A stretch of 64,000 bases of DNA from HGM13006 sp900757695 (GTDB lineage Bacteria > Bacillota > Clostridia > Oscillospirales > Oscillospiraceae): contig CAUHNW010000005.1 in the NCBI GenBank assembly GCA_959607825.1, positions 99,512 through 163,511 on the forward strand, read 5' to 3'. Both the position numbers and the translations under genes were made by a program. How positions within the stretch are numbered: position 1 is the first letter of the stretch; every line of letters begins with the position of its first letter. The notes below the pieces were generated by a model that was not told the DNA's origin, did no database searches, and saw nothing but the letters and a program-made list of their open reading frames with translations. Positions 49,073 to 58,024 of the stretch are shown piece after piece.

Positions 49073-50182
49073 ATGATCCATTTTACCTGTGATAAAGACA
49101 AGCTGATATCCACGATTTCCGTCGCATCCCGCACCGTGTCACAGAAAAGTACCATTCCTGCTCTGGAAGGTATCTATGTGACTGCCGGAAAGCTTTTGAC
49201 CCTCACCGGATACAATCTGGAGACGGGCATCTCGGTTTCCATGGAAGCTGACGTAAAGGAAATGGGCAGTGCCATTTTCCCGGCAAAGCTCCTTGGCGAT
49301 ATCGTAAGAAAGCTGCCGGATGAAACCGTAACCATTCAAGTAGATGAGAAGTATCGGGTAAAAATCGTCAGCGGCGCCAGTTCCTTTACTATTATGGCTT
49401 CCTCTGCAGATGATTATCCCAATCTGCCGGATGTTGAGTATGATAAAGCCATCTATGTACCTCAGAACGTTCTGAAGGACATGATTTCCGGTACGATATT
49501 CTCAGTCAGTGAAAATCAGGCCCGGCCCATCCAGACCGGCTGTAAATTTGAAATTTCTCCGGATGATATTACTGTTGTTGCGGTAGACGGCTACCGTCTC
49601 GCCCTGCGCAGGGAAAAAATCGATAACCCGGAGGGAAGAGATCTGAGCTTTGTATGCCCTGCGCCTGCTCTTCGGGAGCTGGAAAAAATTCTGGAAGATA
49701 CCGATGAAACGGCGTCCTTCACGCTGGGAACACGACACATTATGTTCCAGGTCGGCAATGCAACACTGGTCTGCCGACTGCTGGAGGGTGAGTTCTTGGA
49801 CTGGCGGAGAGTTGTTCCGACTGACAACCCCATAAAGCTGGGGGTCAATGTAAAAAATTTGACTTCTTCGCTGGAGCGTGTGAGCCTGATCGTCTCTGAA
49901 AAAATCAAAAGCCCGGTCCGTCTGACGGTGGGCGAAAATATCATGGCCCTTCGTACCTCAAACTCCATCGGTGATGCCTATGATGAATGCCAGATGGCGG
50001 GCAATGGTGAGGATATGGAAATCGGCTTTAACTGCAAATATTTGCTGGAAGCCCTGAAGGCGATTCCTGAGGAAGATATTATCTTTGAATTGAAGACAAA
50101 TCTCAGTCCTGCAGTTATGAATCCCACAGAGGGCAATAAGTTCACCTATATGGTTCTGCCGGTGAGATTGAAGGCAGAGTAA
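49073..50182 (+). CDS. dnaN: DNA polymerase III beta sliding clamp
   Basis: Ring-shaped dimer of three similar domains that tethers polymerase to DNA. The 369 residues begin IHFTCDKDKLISTISVASRTV and finish with YMVLPVRL, as in most clamps. Start at the ATG after GAGAGGGGCG; the frame extends to 49028 without a better site. Follows the origin and precedes the S4 gene by 9 bases. Confidence 0.97.
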   Translation: MIHFTCDKDKLISTISVASRTVSQKSTIPALEGIYVTAGKLLTLTGYNLETGISVSMEADVKEMGSAIFPAKLLGDIVRKLPDETVTIQVDEKYRVKIVSGASSFTIMASSADDYPNLPDVEYDKAIYVPQNVLKDMISGTIFSVSENQARPIQTGCKFEISPDDITVVAVDGYRLALRREKIDNPEGRDLSFVCPAPALRELEKILEDTDETASFTLGTRHIMFQVGNATLVCRLLEGEFLDWRRVVPTDNPIKLGVNVKNLTSSLERVSLIVSEKIKSPVRLTVGENIMALRTSNSIGDAYDECQMAGNGEDMEIGFNCKYLLEALKAIPEEDIIFELKTNLSPAVMNPTEGNKFTYMVLPVRLKAE

Positions 50183-50191
50183 GGAGCAGAA

Positions 50192-50431
50192 ATGAAAATC
50201 AAAAAGATGCCGGAGCCGGTTCAGGTGGAGATTCCTATTACCACAGATTTTATTAAGCTGGAATCCTTTTTGAAGTTTGCAGGGGCCTCTGAAACCGGCG
50301 GCGAGGCAAAAAACAGAATTCAAAATGGCGAAGTTACCGTAGATGGTCAGGTTTGCACCATGCGCGGAAAGAAGCTGACCCCCGGCATGAAGGTTTCTCT
50401 GGACGGCAGCATTTACCGGGTAACGAAATGA
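50192..50431 (+). CDS. S4-domain RNA-binding protein (YaaA/RlbA-like)
   Basis: The 79-residue protein is one S4 domain: KLESFLKFAGASETGGEAKNRIQNGEVTVDGQ, then GKKLTPGMKV. It occupies the conserved position between dnaN and recF in Bacillota, where the Bacillus counterpart is implicated in ribosome assembly. Start after AAGGAGCAGA. Overlaps recF by 4 bases. Confidence 0.94.
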   Translation: MKIKKMPEPVQVEIPITTDFIKLESFLKFAGASETGGEAKNRIQNGEVTVDGQVCTMRGKKLTPGMKVSLDGSIYRVTK

Positions 50432-51540
50432 GAATCAGCGGACTGCATCTGATCAACTTCCGCAATTATGATGCCATAGCATTGGATCCGGATCCCGGTG
50501 TCAATCTGATCGTCGGAGACAATGCACAGGGAAAAACAAATCTGCTGGAATCCATTGTTTATCTCTCTCAGGGTGCATCCTACCGCACCAGAAAAGAAGA
50601 GGAGCTGATCCGATGGGATCAGGAATATGCCCGTTTGGAAGCAAAAATTCAGGGAATGGATCGGGAGACACAGCTGGTCTATGCTATGTTTCGCGGTGCA
50701 CGCCGCCGCCAGATTCTGAAAAACGGCGTAAAGCAGAAATCTGCATCAGGGACAGAAGGGGTTTTGACCACTGTATTGTTTTGTCCGGAAGATCTTCAAA
50801 TTCTACGGGCAGGTGCATCTGTTCGGCGCAGATTTTTAGACAGTGCCATTTGTCAGCTCCGGCCCCAATATAAAAAGGCCATCGCAGACTATCAAAAGCT
50901 ATATGAGAGTAAAAGCAGAATTCTGCGGGATCGATTTCAAAAGCCTGGCCTTCTGGATGCACTGCCTGATTTTAACCGGCAGATGGCAATGATCGGTTCG
51001 TCCATCATCGGCTATCGGGCACGGTACTGTCAGAGGCTCGGTTTGCTGGCCGGTCAGTACCATGGAATATGCTCCGGCGGAAACGAAAAGCTGGAGCTCT
51101 GTTACCATACGGTATCCAGCATTAAGGATCCATTTGCTCCTAAAAGTCAAATATTTGAGGAACTGATGGAGCATCAGTCCGCACATTATCAGGCAGAACT
51201 GGAAAGCTGCCACTGCCTGACCGGACCGCATAAGGATGATTTTGAGATGCTGCTGGATGGCAGAAGCCTCAAGAGCTTTGGATCTCAGGGGCAGACCAGA
51301 ACGGCGGCCATTTCCCTGAAGCTCAGTGAGCGGGAGATATCCAGAAATGATACCGGTGAGGAACCGGTGCTGCTGCTGGACGATGTGCTTTCTGAACTGG
51401 ATCAGGGCAGACAGGACTTTATTCTCAATGAGATCCGATCCGGTCAGGTATTTATCACCTGCTGTGAAACAGAAAAGGTTACCACCGCAGGACAGATTTT
51501 TCATATTCAAAGCGGCAGTCTGAAGGACACCACGGTTTGA
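50428..51540 (+). CDS. recF: DNA replication/repair protein RecF
   Basis: SMC-like ATPase that loads RecA at gaps. Walker A GDNAQGKTN (about residues 30-38), arm region, signature SFGSQGQTRTAAISLKLSE and Walker B PVLLLDDVLSELD are present; 370 residues, full length. The ATG at 50428 overlaps the S4 stop (ATGA). Confidence 0.95.
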   Translation: MRISGLHLINFRNYDAIALDPDPGVNLIVGDNAQGKTNLLESIVYLSQGASYRTRKEEELIRWDQEYARLEAKIQGMDRETQLVYAMFRGARRRQILKNGVKQKSASGTEGVLTTVLFCPEDLQILRAGASVRRRFLDSAICQLRPQYKKAIADYQKLYESKSRILRDRFQKPGLLDALPDFNRQMAMIGSSIIGYRARYCQRLGLLAGQYHGICSGGNEKLELCYHTVSSIKDPFAPKSQIFEELMEHQSAHYQAELESCHCLTGPHKDDFEMLLDGRSLKSFGSQGQTRTAAISLKLSEREISRNDTGEEPVLLLDDVLSELDQGRQDFILNEIRSGQVFITCCETEKVTTAGQIFHIQSGSLKDTTV

Positions 51541-51570
51541 AAATCGTAGCGTGAAATAGAGGAAGACATT

Positions 51571-51843
51571 ATGTATATATCCATTGGCGGTGATATGGCA
51601 GTGCGGGATGGGTCCATTATTGGCATCTTTGATTTAGATGGTTGTTCCATGTCTAGAAAGACGATGGAATATCTGCAAAACGCCGAAAAAAACGGCGTGC
51701 TGCTGAATGTAACAGAGGATATTCCAAAGACCTTTCTTGTCACCAAAGAATACGGCATGGAAAAAGTCTATTTCACACAGCTGTCCGCTGCAACACTGGA
51801 AAAACGTACAGAAAACGGGAAACAACAAGAATCATTGTTTTAG
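51571..51843 (+). CDS. remB: DUF370 family regulator (RemB/YaaB)
   Basis: Small DNA-binding-like protein with the family motif MYISIGGDMAVRDGSIIGIFDLD, then KTFLVTKEYGMEKVYFTQLS. In Bacillus, RemA/RemB regulate extracellular matrix genes. Located, as expected, between recF and gyrB. The 90 residues end QQESLF. GAGGAAGACATT precedes the ATG. Confidence 0.92.
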   Translation: MYISIGGDMAVRDGSIIGIFDLDGCSMSRKTMEYLQNAEKNGVLLNVTEDIPKTFLVTKEYGMEKVYFTQLSAATLEKRTENGKQQESLF

Positions 51844-51895
51844 ATATTGCGTCTGAAAGGGTCTATTGACCCAAAGCTGAAAAGGAGGTCAATGT

Positions 51896-53830
51896 ATGTC
51901 AGAAGAAGTGAAACAGACATACGGCGCCGATCAAATTCAGGTGTTGGAGGGACTGGAAGCAGTCCGAAAACGCCCCGGCATGTATATTGGTTCTCAGTCC
52001 GCTGCCGGACTGCATCACCTTGTGTATGAGATCGTTGACAATGCCATTGATGAGGCATTGGCAGGTTACTGCAATCATATTCAGGTAGAGATCCGGGAAG
52101 GAGACATCATTGCAGTCAAGGATAATGGCCGTGGTATTCCTACCGGAATTCAGCCCCAGACCGGCAAACCGGCATTGGAAGTTGTCTTTACGGTGCTCCA
52201 TGCAGGCGGCAAATTCGGCGGCGGCGGATACAAGGTATCCGGCGGTCTGCACGGCGTTGGCGCCTCGGTTGTGAATGCACTGTCCGAATGGCTGGAGGTT
52301 CGGGTTTTCCGGGATGGCAATATCTATGAGATGAAGTTCTCCCGGGGACATGTGACCCAGCCCATGACCATTATCGGAAAAACGGAAGAGCATGGCTCTG
52401 AAATCATATTTAAGCCAGATGGCCAGATCTTTGAGACGCTGGTATACGATTATGATACACTGGAAAAGCGTCTTCGGGAGCAGGCGTTCCTCAATGCGGG
52501 CGTTCGCATTGAGCTTCGTGATGCCAGAGTCCAGCCGGAGGGACAGGAGCAAAGAGTAGATGATATGTGCTACGAGGGTGGTATCCGTTCCTTTGTAGAG
52601 CATATCAATCAGACTAAGACCCCGGTGCATGAGGAGGTCATTTATTTCTCCGGAAAGCGGGAAAATTCTCAGGCGGAGATCGCACTGCAATACAATGACA
52701 GTTATTCTGAGATTTTGCTGTCCTTTGCAAATGACATTCACACCACAGAAGGCGGTACCCATGAAACCGGCTTTAAGACTGCACTGACTTGGGCACTAAA
52801 CACCTATGGTAAGGCAAAAAAGCTGCTGAAGGATGATGAAACCATCTCCGGCGAGGACAGCCGGGAGGGTATCACCGCAGTGATTTCGGTCAAGCTGTCC
52901 GATGCGCAGTTTGAGGGACAGACCAAGACCAAGCTGGGCAATTCCGATATCCGTTCTCTGGTGGACAGCGTAGTTCGGGAAGGTATGATGACATATCTGG
53001 AGGAGCATCCTGCTGCCGGAAAGGCCATCATTGAAAAATCGCTTATGGCTTCCAGAGCCAGAGAAGCAGCCAGAAAAGCAAGAGAGGCCACCAGAAGAAA
53101 GAGCGTTCTGGAGTCCGGCTCGCTGCCGGATAAGCTTCAGGACTGCAATGAACGGGATCCTTCCCTTTGCGAAATTTATATCGTGGAGGGCGACTCCGCA
53201 GCAGGCTCTGCCATTCAGGGCAGAGATTCCCGGTTCCAAGCCATTCTGGCAATGTGGGGTAAAATGCTCAACGTGGAGAAGGCCAGAGCCGATAAAATCT
53301 ACGGCAACGATAAGCTGTCCCCGGTTATCATGGCACTGGGTGCCGGAATCGGCTCAGAATTCAATATCGATAAGCTCCGCTATCATAAGATCATTATCAT
53401 GGCCGATGCCGATGTAGACGGCGCACACATTCGGACGCTGCTGCTGACCTTCTTCTTCCGGTATATGCGGCCTCTCATCGAAAAGGGCTATGTCTATTCC
53501 GCAGTGCCGCCGCTCTATAAGCTGACCCGAGGAAAGACCCAGCGGGTTGCTTACTCCGACGAGCAGCGTGACCAGATCAGCGCCGAGCTCCGGGGTGACA
53601 ATCCTAATACGAAAATCAATATCAGCCGATTCAAGGGCCTTGGTGAGATGGATGCCCACGAGCTTTGGGAGACTACCATGGATCCGGAAAAACGTACCCT
53701 GCGCCGTATCACACTGGATGATGCCGTGGAGGCAGACCGGGTATTTACCGTCCTCATGGGCGAACAGGTGGAACCCAGAAAACAGTGGATCGAGCGGAAC
53801 GCCAGATACGCAGTGAATATTGATATTTAA
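51896..53830 (+). CDS. gyrB: DNA gyrase subunit B
   Basis: ATPase subunit that supplies energy for negative supercoiling. The GHKL ATPase starts YGADQIQVLEGLEAVRKRPGMYIG, with EIVDNAIDEALAG and GGGYKVSGGLHGVGASVVNALS; the TOPRIM domain has IVEGDSAAGSA and MADADVDGAHIRTLLLTFFFR; 644 residues, the usual length of gyrB without insertion. AAAGGAGGTCAATGT precedes the ATG. Confidence 0.98.
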   Translation: MSEEVKQTYGADQIQVLEGLEAVRKRPGMYIGSQSAAGLHHLVYEIVDNAIDEALAGYCNHIQVEIREGDIIAVKDNGRGIPTGIQPQTGKPALEVVFTVLHAGGKFGGGGYKVSGGLHGVGASVVNALSEWLEVRVFRDGNIYEMKFSRGHVTQPMTIIGKTEEHGSEIIFKPDGQIFETLVYDYDTLEKRLREQAFLNAGVRIELRDARVQPEGQEQRVDDMCYEGGIRSFVEHINQTKTPVHEEVIYFSGKRENSQAEIALQYNDSYSEILLSFANDIHTTEGGTHETGFKTALTWALNTYGKAKKLLKDDETISGEDSREGITAVISVKLSDAQFEGQTKTKLGNSDIRSLVDSVVREGMMTYLEEHPAAGKAIIEKSLMASRAREAARKAREATRRKSVLESGSLPDKLQDCNERDPSLCEIYIVEGDSAAGSAIQGRDSRFQAILAMWGKMLNVEKARADKIYGNDKLSPVIMALGAGIGSEFNIDKLRYHKIIIMADADVDGAHIRTLLLTFFFRYMRPLIEKGYVYSAVPPLYKLTRGKTQRVAYSDEQRDQISAELRGDNPNTKINISRFKGLGEMDAHELWETTMDPEKRTLRRITLDDAVEADRVFTVLMGEQVEPRKQWIERNARYAVNIDI

Positions 53831-53844
53831 GGAGGTGACGCAAA

Positions 53845-56397
53845 TTGGCACATAACCGTAATTATAAGCCAGAGGATATTATGTTTCCAAATCAGGCAAT
53901 TACAGAATCCAATCTGGTGGATGAGATGCAAAAGTCCTATATTGAGTACGCCATGAGCGTCATCGTAGGCCGTGCCCTGCCGGATGTTCGGGATGGTCTA
54001 AAGCCGGTACACCGCCGTATTCTCTATGCCATGTATGAAGAGGGTTTGACCTCAGATAAGCCGTTTAAGAAATCCGCCACCTGCGTCGGCGATGTACTGG
54101 GTAAGTATCATCCCCACGGCGATGCATCGGTCTATGATGCCATGGTGCGTCTGGCGCAGGATTTCTCCATGCGATATATGCTGGTGGATGGTCACGGTAA
54201 CTTCGGTTCCGTGGACGGCGATCCCCCGGCAGCTTACCGTTATACCGAAGCACGGCTCAGCAAAATTTCCAATGAAATGCTCCGGGATATCGATAAGGAT
54301 ACGGTAGACTGGGACCCCAACTTCGACGAGAGCCGGAAGGAACCCCGTGTACTTCCATCCCGTTACCCCAACCTGCTGGTCAATGGTTCCTCGGGTATTG
54401 CCGTTGGTATGACCACCAATATCCCGCCTCATAATCTGCGGGAAGTGATCGGCGCATGTATTTGCATTCTGGATGACCCGGACGCTACCATGGCAGATCT
54501 CATGGAGCATATCAAGGGACCGGATTTTCCAACCAAGGGAATCATTCTGGGCACGGCAGGGATCCGGGCAGCCTATGCCACCGGTCGAGGCCGAATCAAG
54601 GTTCGGGCCAGAACCCATTTTGAAGAGTTTGGCCAGAACCGTACCCGGATCATTGTGACAGAGCTTCCTTATCAGGTCAATAAGCGCCAGTTAATCCGCG
54701 CCATTGCCGATCAGGTAAAGGATAAGCGTATCGAGGGCATTTCGGATCTGCGGGATGAGACGGACCGGGAAGGCATGCGCATGGTCATCGAGCTGAAGCG
54801 AGATGCCAATGCTCAGGTGGTACTCAATTCGCTGTTTGCCAATACTGCCATGCAGTCTACCTTTGCGGTGAATATGCTGGCGCTGGTGGATGATCAGAAG
54901 CAGCCAAAGATCCTCTCCCTGCGGCATATGCTGGATGAGTATCTGAAATTCCAGGAAGAGATCATTGTGCGCCGTACCAGATATGATCTCAAAAAAGCCA
55001 TGGAGCGTGCCCATCTGCTGGAAGGTCTGCTGGTGGCACAGGACAATATTGATGAAGTCATTCATATTATCCGTACCAGCTACGATAACGCCAAGGAAAA
55101 CCTGATGACCAGATTTTCTCTGGACGATGTGCAGGCACAGGCCATTCTGGACATGCGCCTGAAGGCACTGCAGGGACTCGATCGGGAAAAGCTGGAGCAG
55201 GAATATAAAGAGCTGGAAGACAAAATTGCTTATTACAATAAAGTCCTTTCGGACGAAGGCATGGTAAAGAGCATCCTGAAGGAAGAGCTTCAGGCTATTG
55301 CGGACAAGTTCGGTGATGACCGCCGCACGGAGATTCAGGAGGTCGAGGATGAAATCGACATTGAGGATCTCATTGCAGAGGAAGACTGCTGCTATACCAT
55401 GAGCGAAGCAGGCTACATTAAGCGTATGCCGGTGGACACCTATAAGGCCCAGCGCCGGGGTGGCCGGGGCATCAATGCTCAGAGCCTGAAGGACGAGGAC
55501 TTTGTAAAGAATCTCTTTATCGCTTCCACCCACGATTTTGTTTTGTTCTTTACCAACCGGGGCAGAGTACACCGGAAGAAGGGGTATATGATTCCCGAGG
55601 CCGGGCGGACTGCCAGAGGCACCAATATCATCAATATCCTTCCGCTGGAGCAGGGAGAGCAGGTAACTGCCATGATGCTGCTGCGGGAATTCCGTGAGGA
55701 TGAGTATCTGATGATGGTGACCCGGAATGGTACGGTAAAGCGACTGAGACTGACAGAAATCAATACGGCCAGAAAGGCAGGTATCCGTGCGCTGAGTCTG
55801 GAGGAGGGAGATGAGCTGATCTCTGTATCCAGAACCAGTGGAAACGACAATATTATCATTGGATCTCATGACGGTATGGCCATCTGCTTCAATGAAAATG
55901 AGGTGCGTCCCATGGGCAGAGATGCCGCCGGTGTCCGTGGTATTAAGCTGGAAGACGGAGACTATGTAGTAGGCGCAGATATTGCCGCACCGGGCAGCTG
56001 CATGCTGACAGTGACTGAAAATGGTTATGGCAAGCGGACAGAATGCGCAGAGTATATGCGTCTTGGCGAAGATGGCCAGGAGCGGGTGCCTCAGAAGCGC
56101 GGCGGTAAGGGTCTGAAAAACTATAATATTACAGCCAAAACCGGCGCAATTGCCGGCGTCCGTATGGTCACGGAGGACGATGACGTGATGCTCATTTCCA
56201 GCGATGGAACGATTATCCGTATGCCTGCCGGAGATATCAATATCTATAAGCGGGATACGCAGGGCGTTATTGTCATGCGGGTCGAAGAGGGCAGCAAAGT
56301 GATCTCCATTGAAAAGGTAGACGGAGAAAAGGAGGAGGAAGCGGAAGCATCCTCAGAGAATCCGGAAACCGAAAACAAGGGAGAGAACGCAGAATGA
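53845..56397 (+). CDS. gyrA: DNA gyrase subunit A
   Basis: Breakage-reunion subunit of gyrase. SYIEYAMSVIVGRALPDVRDGLKPVHRR is the family start (part: GRALPDVRDGLKPVHRR), the catalytic Tyr is Tyr133 in YRYTEARLSK, and the C-terminal domain has six blades with a GyrA-box-like QRRGGRGINA. The quinolone-contact position equivalent to E. coli Ser83 is Ala (HPHGDASVYD). The TTG at 53845 has GGAGGTG at 7 bases; the next ATG at 53881 has a weaker AGAGG, so I prefer TTG. It is 14 bases after gyrB. Tail of 40 residues is acidic. Confidence 0.96.
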   Translation: MAHNRNYKPEDIMFPNQAITESNLVDEMQKSYIEYAMSVIVGRALPDVRDGLKPVHRRILYAMYEEGLTSDKPFKKSATCVGDVLGKYHPHGDASVYDAMVRLAQDFSMRYMLVDGHGNFGSVDGDPPAAYRYTEARLSKISNEMLRDIDKDTVDWDPNFDESRKEPRVLPSRYPNLLVNGSSGIAVGMTTNIPPHNLREVIGACICILDDPDATMADLMEHIKGPDFPTKGIILGTAGIRAAYATGRGRIKVRARTHFEEFGQNRTRIIVTELPYQVNKRQLIRAIADQVKDKRIEGISDLRDETDREGMRMVIELKRDANAQVVLNSLFANTAMQSTFAVNMLALVDDQKQPKILSLRHMLDEYLKFQEEIIVRRTRYDLKKAMERAHLLEGLLVAQDNIDEVIHIIRTSYDNAKENLMTRFSLDDVQAQAILDMRLKALQGLDREKLEQEYKELEDKIAYYNKVLSDEGMVKSILKEELQAIADKFGDDRRTEIQEVEDEIDIEDLIAEEDCCYTMSEAGYIKRMPVDTYKAQRRGGRGINAQSLKDEDFVKNLFIASTHDFVLFFTNRGRVHRKKGYMIPEAGRTARGTNIINILPLEQGEQVTAMMLLREFREDEYLMMVTRNGTVKRLRLTEINTARKAGIRALSLEEGDELISVSRTSGNDNIIIGSHDGMAICFNENEVRPMGRDAAGVRGIKLEDGDYVVGADIAAPGSCMLTVTENGYGKRTECAEYMRLGEDGQERVPQKRGGKGLKNYNITAKTGAIAGVRMVTEDDDVMLISSDGTIIRMPAGDINIYKRDTQGVIVMRVEEGSKVISIEKVDGEKEEEAEASSENPETENKGENAE

Positions 56398-56419
56398 TCC
56401 TTTGATCCATGAAGTAGAA

Positions 56420-56453
56420 AGGGACTGCCGCATACGATGCGGCAGCCCCTTTT
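56420..56453 (+). terminator. Terminator of the gyrB-gyrA unit
   Basis: CTGCCGCAT (56425-56433) and ATGCGGCAG (56437-56445) with extended GGG/CCC pairing, followed by CCTTTT. Confidence 0.85.
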
Positions 56454-56478
56454 CAGACAACTGAGTTGGGAGTCAGCT

Positions 56479-56916
56479 ATGAATGTAACCATTTATACCG
56501 ATGGCGCCTGTTCCGGAAATCCCGGCCCCGGAGGCTATGGCGCAATTCTTATGTACGGCCAACATAAAAAGGAGCTGTCCGGCGGAGATCCGAATACGAC
56601 CAATAACCGTATGGAGCTGATGGGCGTGATTACAGCGTTGAAGGCGCTGAATCGTCCCTGTCAGGTGGATCTCTACACCGACAGCCAGTATGTGGTCAAT
56701 GCCATCGAAAAGGGCTGGGCAAAAAAGTGGCAGGCCAATGGCTGGATGCGCAACAAAAAGGATAAGGCACTGAATCCCGACCTGTGGCAGAGTCTGCTGA
56801 ATCTGCTGGAAATCCATCAGGTTACGTTCCATTGGGTCAAGGGGCATGCGGAGAATCCCTATAATAACCGCTGCGATGAGCTGGCAGTGGCGGAAAGCCA
56901 TAAATATAAGAGGTAA
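56479..56916 (+). CDS. rnhA: Ribonuclease HI
   Basis: Cleaves RNA in RNA-DNA hybrids. The first motif is IYTDGACSGNPGPGGYGA (catalytic Asp), NNRMELMG holds the Glu, LYTDSQYVVNAIEKGWAKKW is the next Asp with the basic handle, and GHAENPYNNRCDELA the last. 145 residues from the ATG at 56479; the longer frame from 56437 includes the terminator stem and lacks a ribosome site. Confidence 0.96.
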   Translation: MNVTIYTDGACSGNPGPGGYGAILMYGQHKKELSGGDPNTTNNRMELMGVITALKALNRPCQVDLYTDSQYVVNAIEKGWAKKWQANGWMRNKKDKALNPDLWQSLLNLLEIHQVTFHWVKGHAENPYNNRCDELAVAESHKYKR

Positions 56917-56918
56917 AG

Positions 56919-56947
56919 AAACAGACGGGCAGACCCCGTCTGTTTTT
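56919..56947 (+). terminator. Terminator of rnhA
   Basis: AACAGACGGG and CCCGTCTGTT arms followed by TTTT. Confidence 0.85.
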
Positions 56948-57008
56948 CTGTCAAAAGAAAGAAGTAAATTTTGGTAAAACCGACCAGAGTATTTAGAACA
57001 ATAAAATA

Positions 57009-57037
57009 TTGACTACAAAATACTACTGTGTTAGAAT
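57009..57037 (+). promoter_or_regulatory. Promoter of the ABC-2 exporter operon
   Basis: TTGACT (57009-57014), 17-base spacer, TAGAAT (57032-57037). The transcript would start near 57044. Confidence 0.65.
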
Positions 57038-57043
57038 TAATTT

Positions 57044-57214
57044 CCTTTTTCACTGACGAAAAAGAGGGCTCTTGGCTGCTTTCGGAACAGGCTCGTGACC
57101 ATCCGAAGGAGGTCCTGCCATAGAGTCTCCCATGTGCTTTTTAAGGCCAAGACGGCAGCCCAAACCGTCCGCTGGTCTGACCGCTATGGAGATCAATCCT
57201 AAGGGAGCACAACC
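57044..57214 (+). ncRNA. Structured leader of the ABC-2 operon (possible cis-regulatory RNA)
   Basis: The GC-rich 170-base leader contrasts with the AT-rich promoter. A 7-base long-range pairing, TCTTGGC (57070-57076) with GCCAAGA (57146-57152), would close a domain that includes TTCGGA/TCCGAA; GACGG/CCGTC (57151-57169) could form a competing or neighbouring hairpin. I do not match it to a known riboswitch. Confidence 0.4.
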
Positions 57215-58012
57215 ATGATCAAAATGAAAGGAATCAGTAAAAGCTACCGCGTGCGTGCGCGGCAAAGTGGAATGAAAAATGCTGTCAAAGGGCTGTTTTC
57301 CCGGTCTTATACGGAAATTCAGGCGCTAAGAGACATGACATTTACCATTCCGGATGGACAAATCGTCGGCTATATCGGACCCAATGGTGCGGGAAAAAGC
57401 ACCACCATCAAAATTCTCTCTGGTATTTTAAGACCTGACAGCGGAACTTGCAGTGTAAACGGTATGATCCCATGGGAAGACCGAAAGCGTTATGTGTCCC
57501 AGTTGGGTGTTGTCTTTGGACAGCGGAGCCAGCTGTGGTGGGACGTACCGGTGATCGACTCCTTCCAGCTGCTCAAGGACATATACCGGGTGCCGGAGCA
57601 GACATTCCGGGACAATCTGGAGCGGCTGACTGAACTGCTGGGACTTGCCGACCTGTTGACGGTTCCAGCCAGAACGCTTTCGCTGGGCCAGAAAATGCGC
57701 TGTGAGATCGCTGCGGCCCTGCTGCACAGTCCCAAGGTGCTGTTTTTAGATGAGCCTACCATCGGTCTGGATGCAGTGTCTAAATTAAAAGTCCGGGAGT
57801 TTATTTTGAAGGAGAACCAACTGAAAAACATTACCGTGATTCTTACTACCCATGACATGCAGGACATTGAAGCACTGTGCCATCGGGTATTGCTGATCGG
57901 AAAAGGTCAACTTCTGTTAGACGGCTCTACCCAGGAGATCCGCAGTATGGCAGGGGAGAACCTGTCAACAGAAGAGAGCGTGGCAGATCTCTACCGCCGC
58001 TTTGGCATATAG
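57215..58012 (+). CDS. ABC transporter ATP-binding protein (ABC-2 exporter type)
   Basis: The 265-residue ATPase has Walker A GPNGAGKSTTIK (about residues 53-64), signature LSLGQKMRCEIAAALLH, where LSLGQ replaces LSGGQ as usual in this group, Walker B VLFLDEPTIGLD, and a His switch TTHDMQDI. The family is an export-type ATPase paired with two small ABC-2 permeases. Start at the ATG after AAGGGAGCACAACC. First gene of a three-gene operon. Confidence 0.93.
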   Translation: MIKMKGISKSYRVRARQSGMKNAVKGLFSRSYTEIQALRDMTFTIPDGQIVGYIGPNGAGKSTTIKILSGILRPDSGTCSVNGMIPWEDRKRYVSQLGVVFGQRSQLWWDVPVIDSFQLLKDIYRVPEQTFRDNLERLTELLGLADLLTVPARTLSLGQKMRCEIAAALLHSPKVLFLDEPTIGLDAVSKLKVREFILKENQLKNITVILTTHDMQDIEALCHRVLLIGKGQLLLDGSTQEIRSMAGENLSTEESVADLYRRFGI

Positions 58013-58024
58013 GAGGGGATTATT

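Noticed and set aside
57050..57265. Minus-strand frame over the exporter leader
   Set aside because: No ribosome site, and it overlaps the start of the ABC gene; the region is better explained as a leader.
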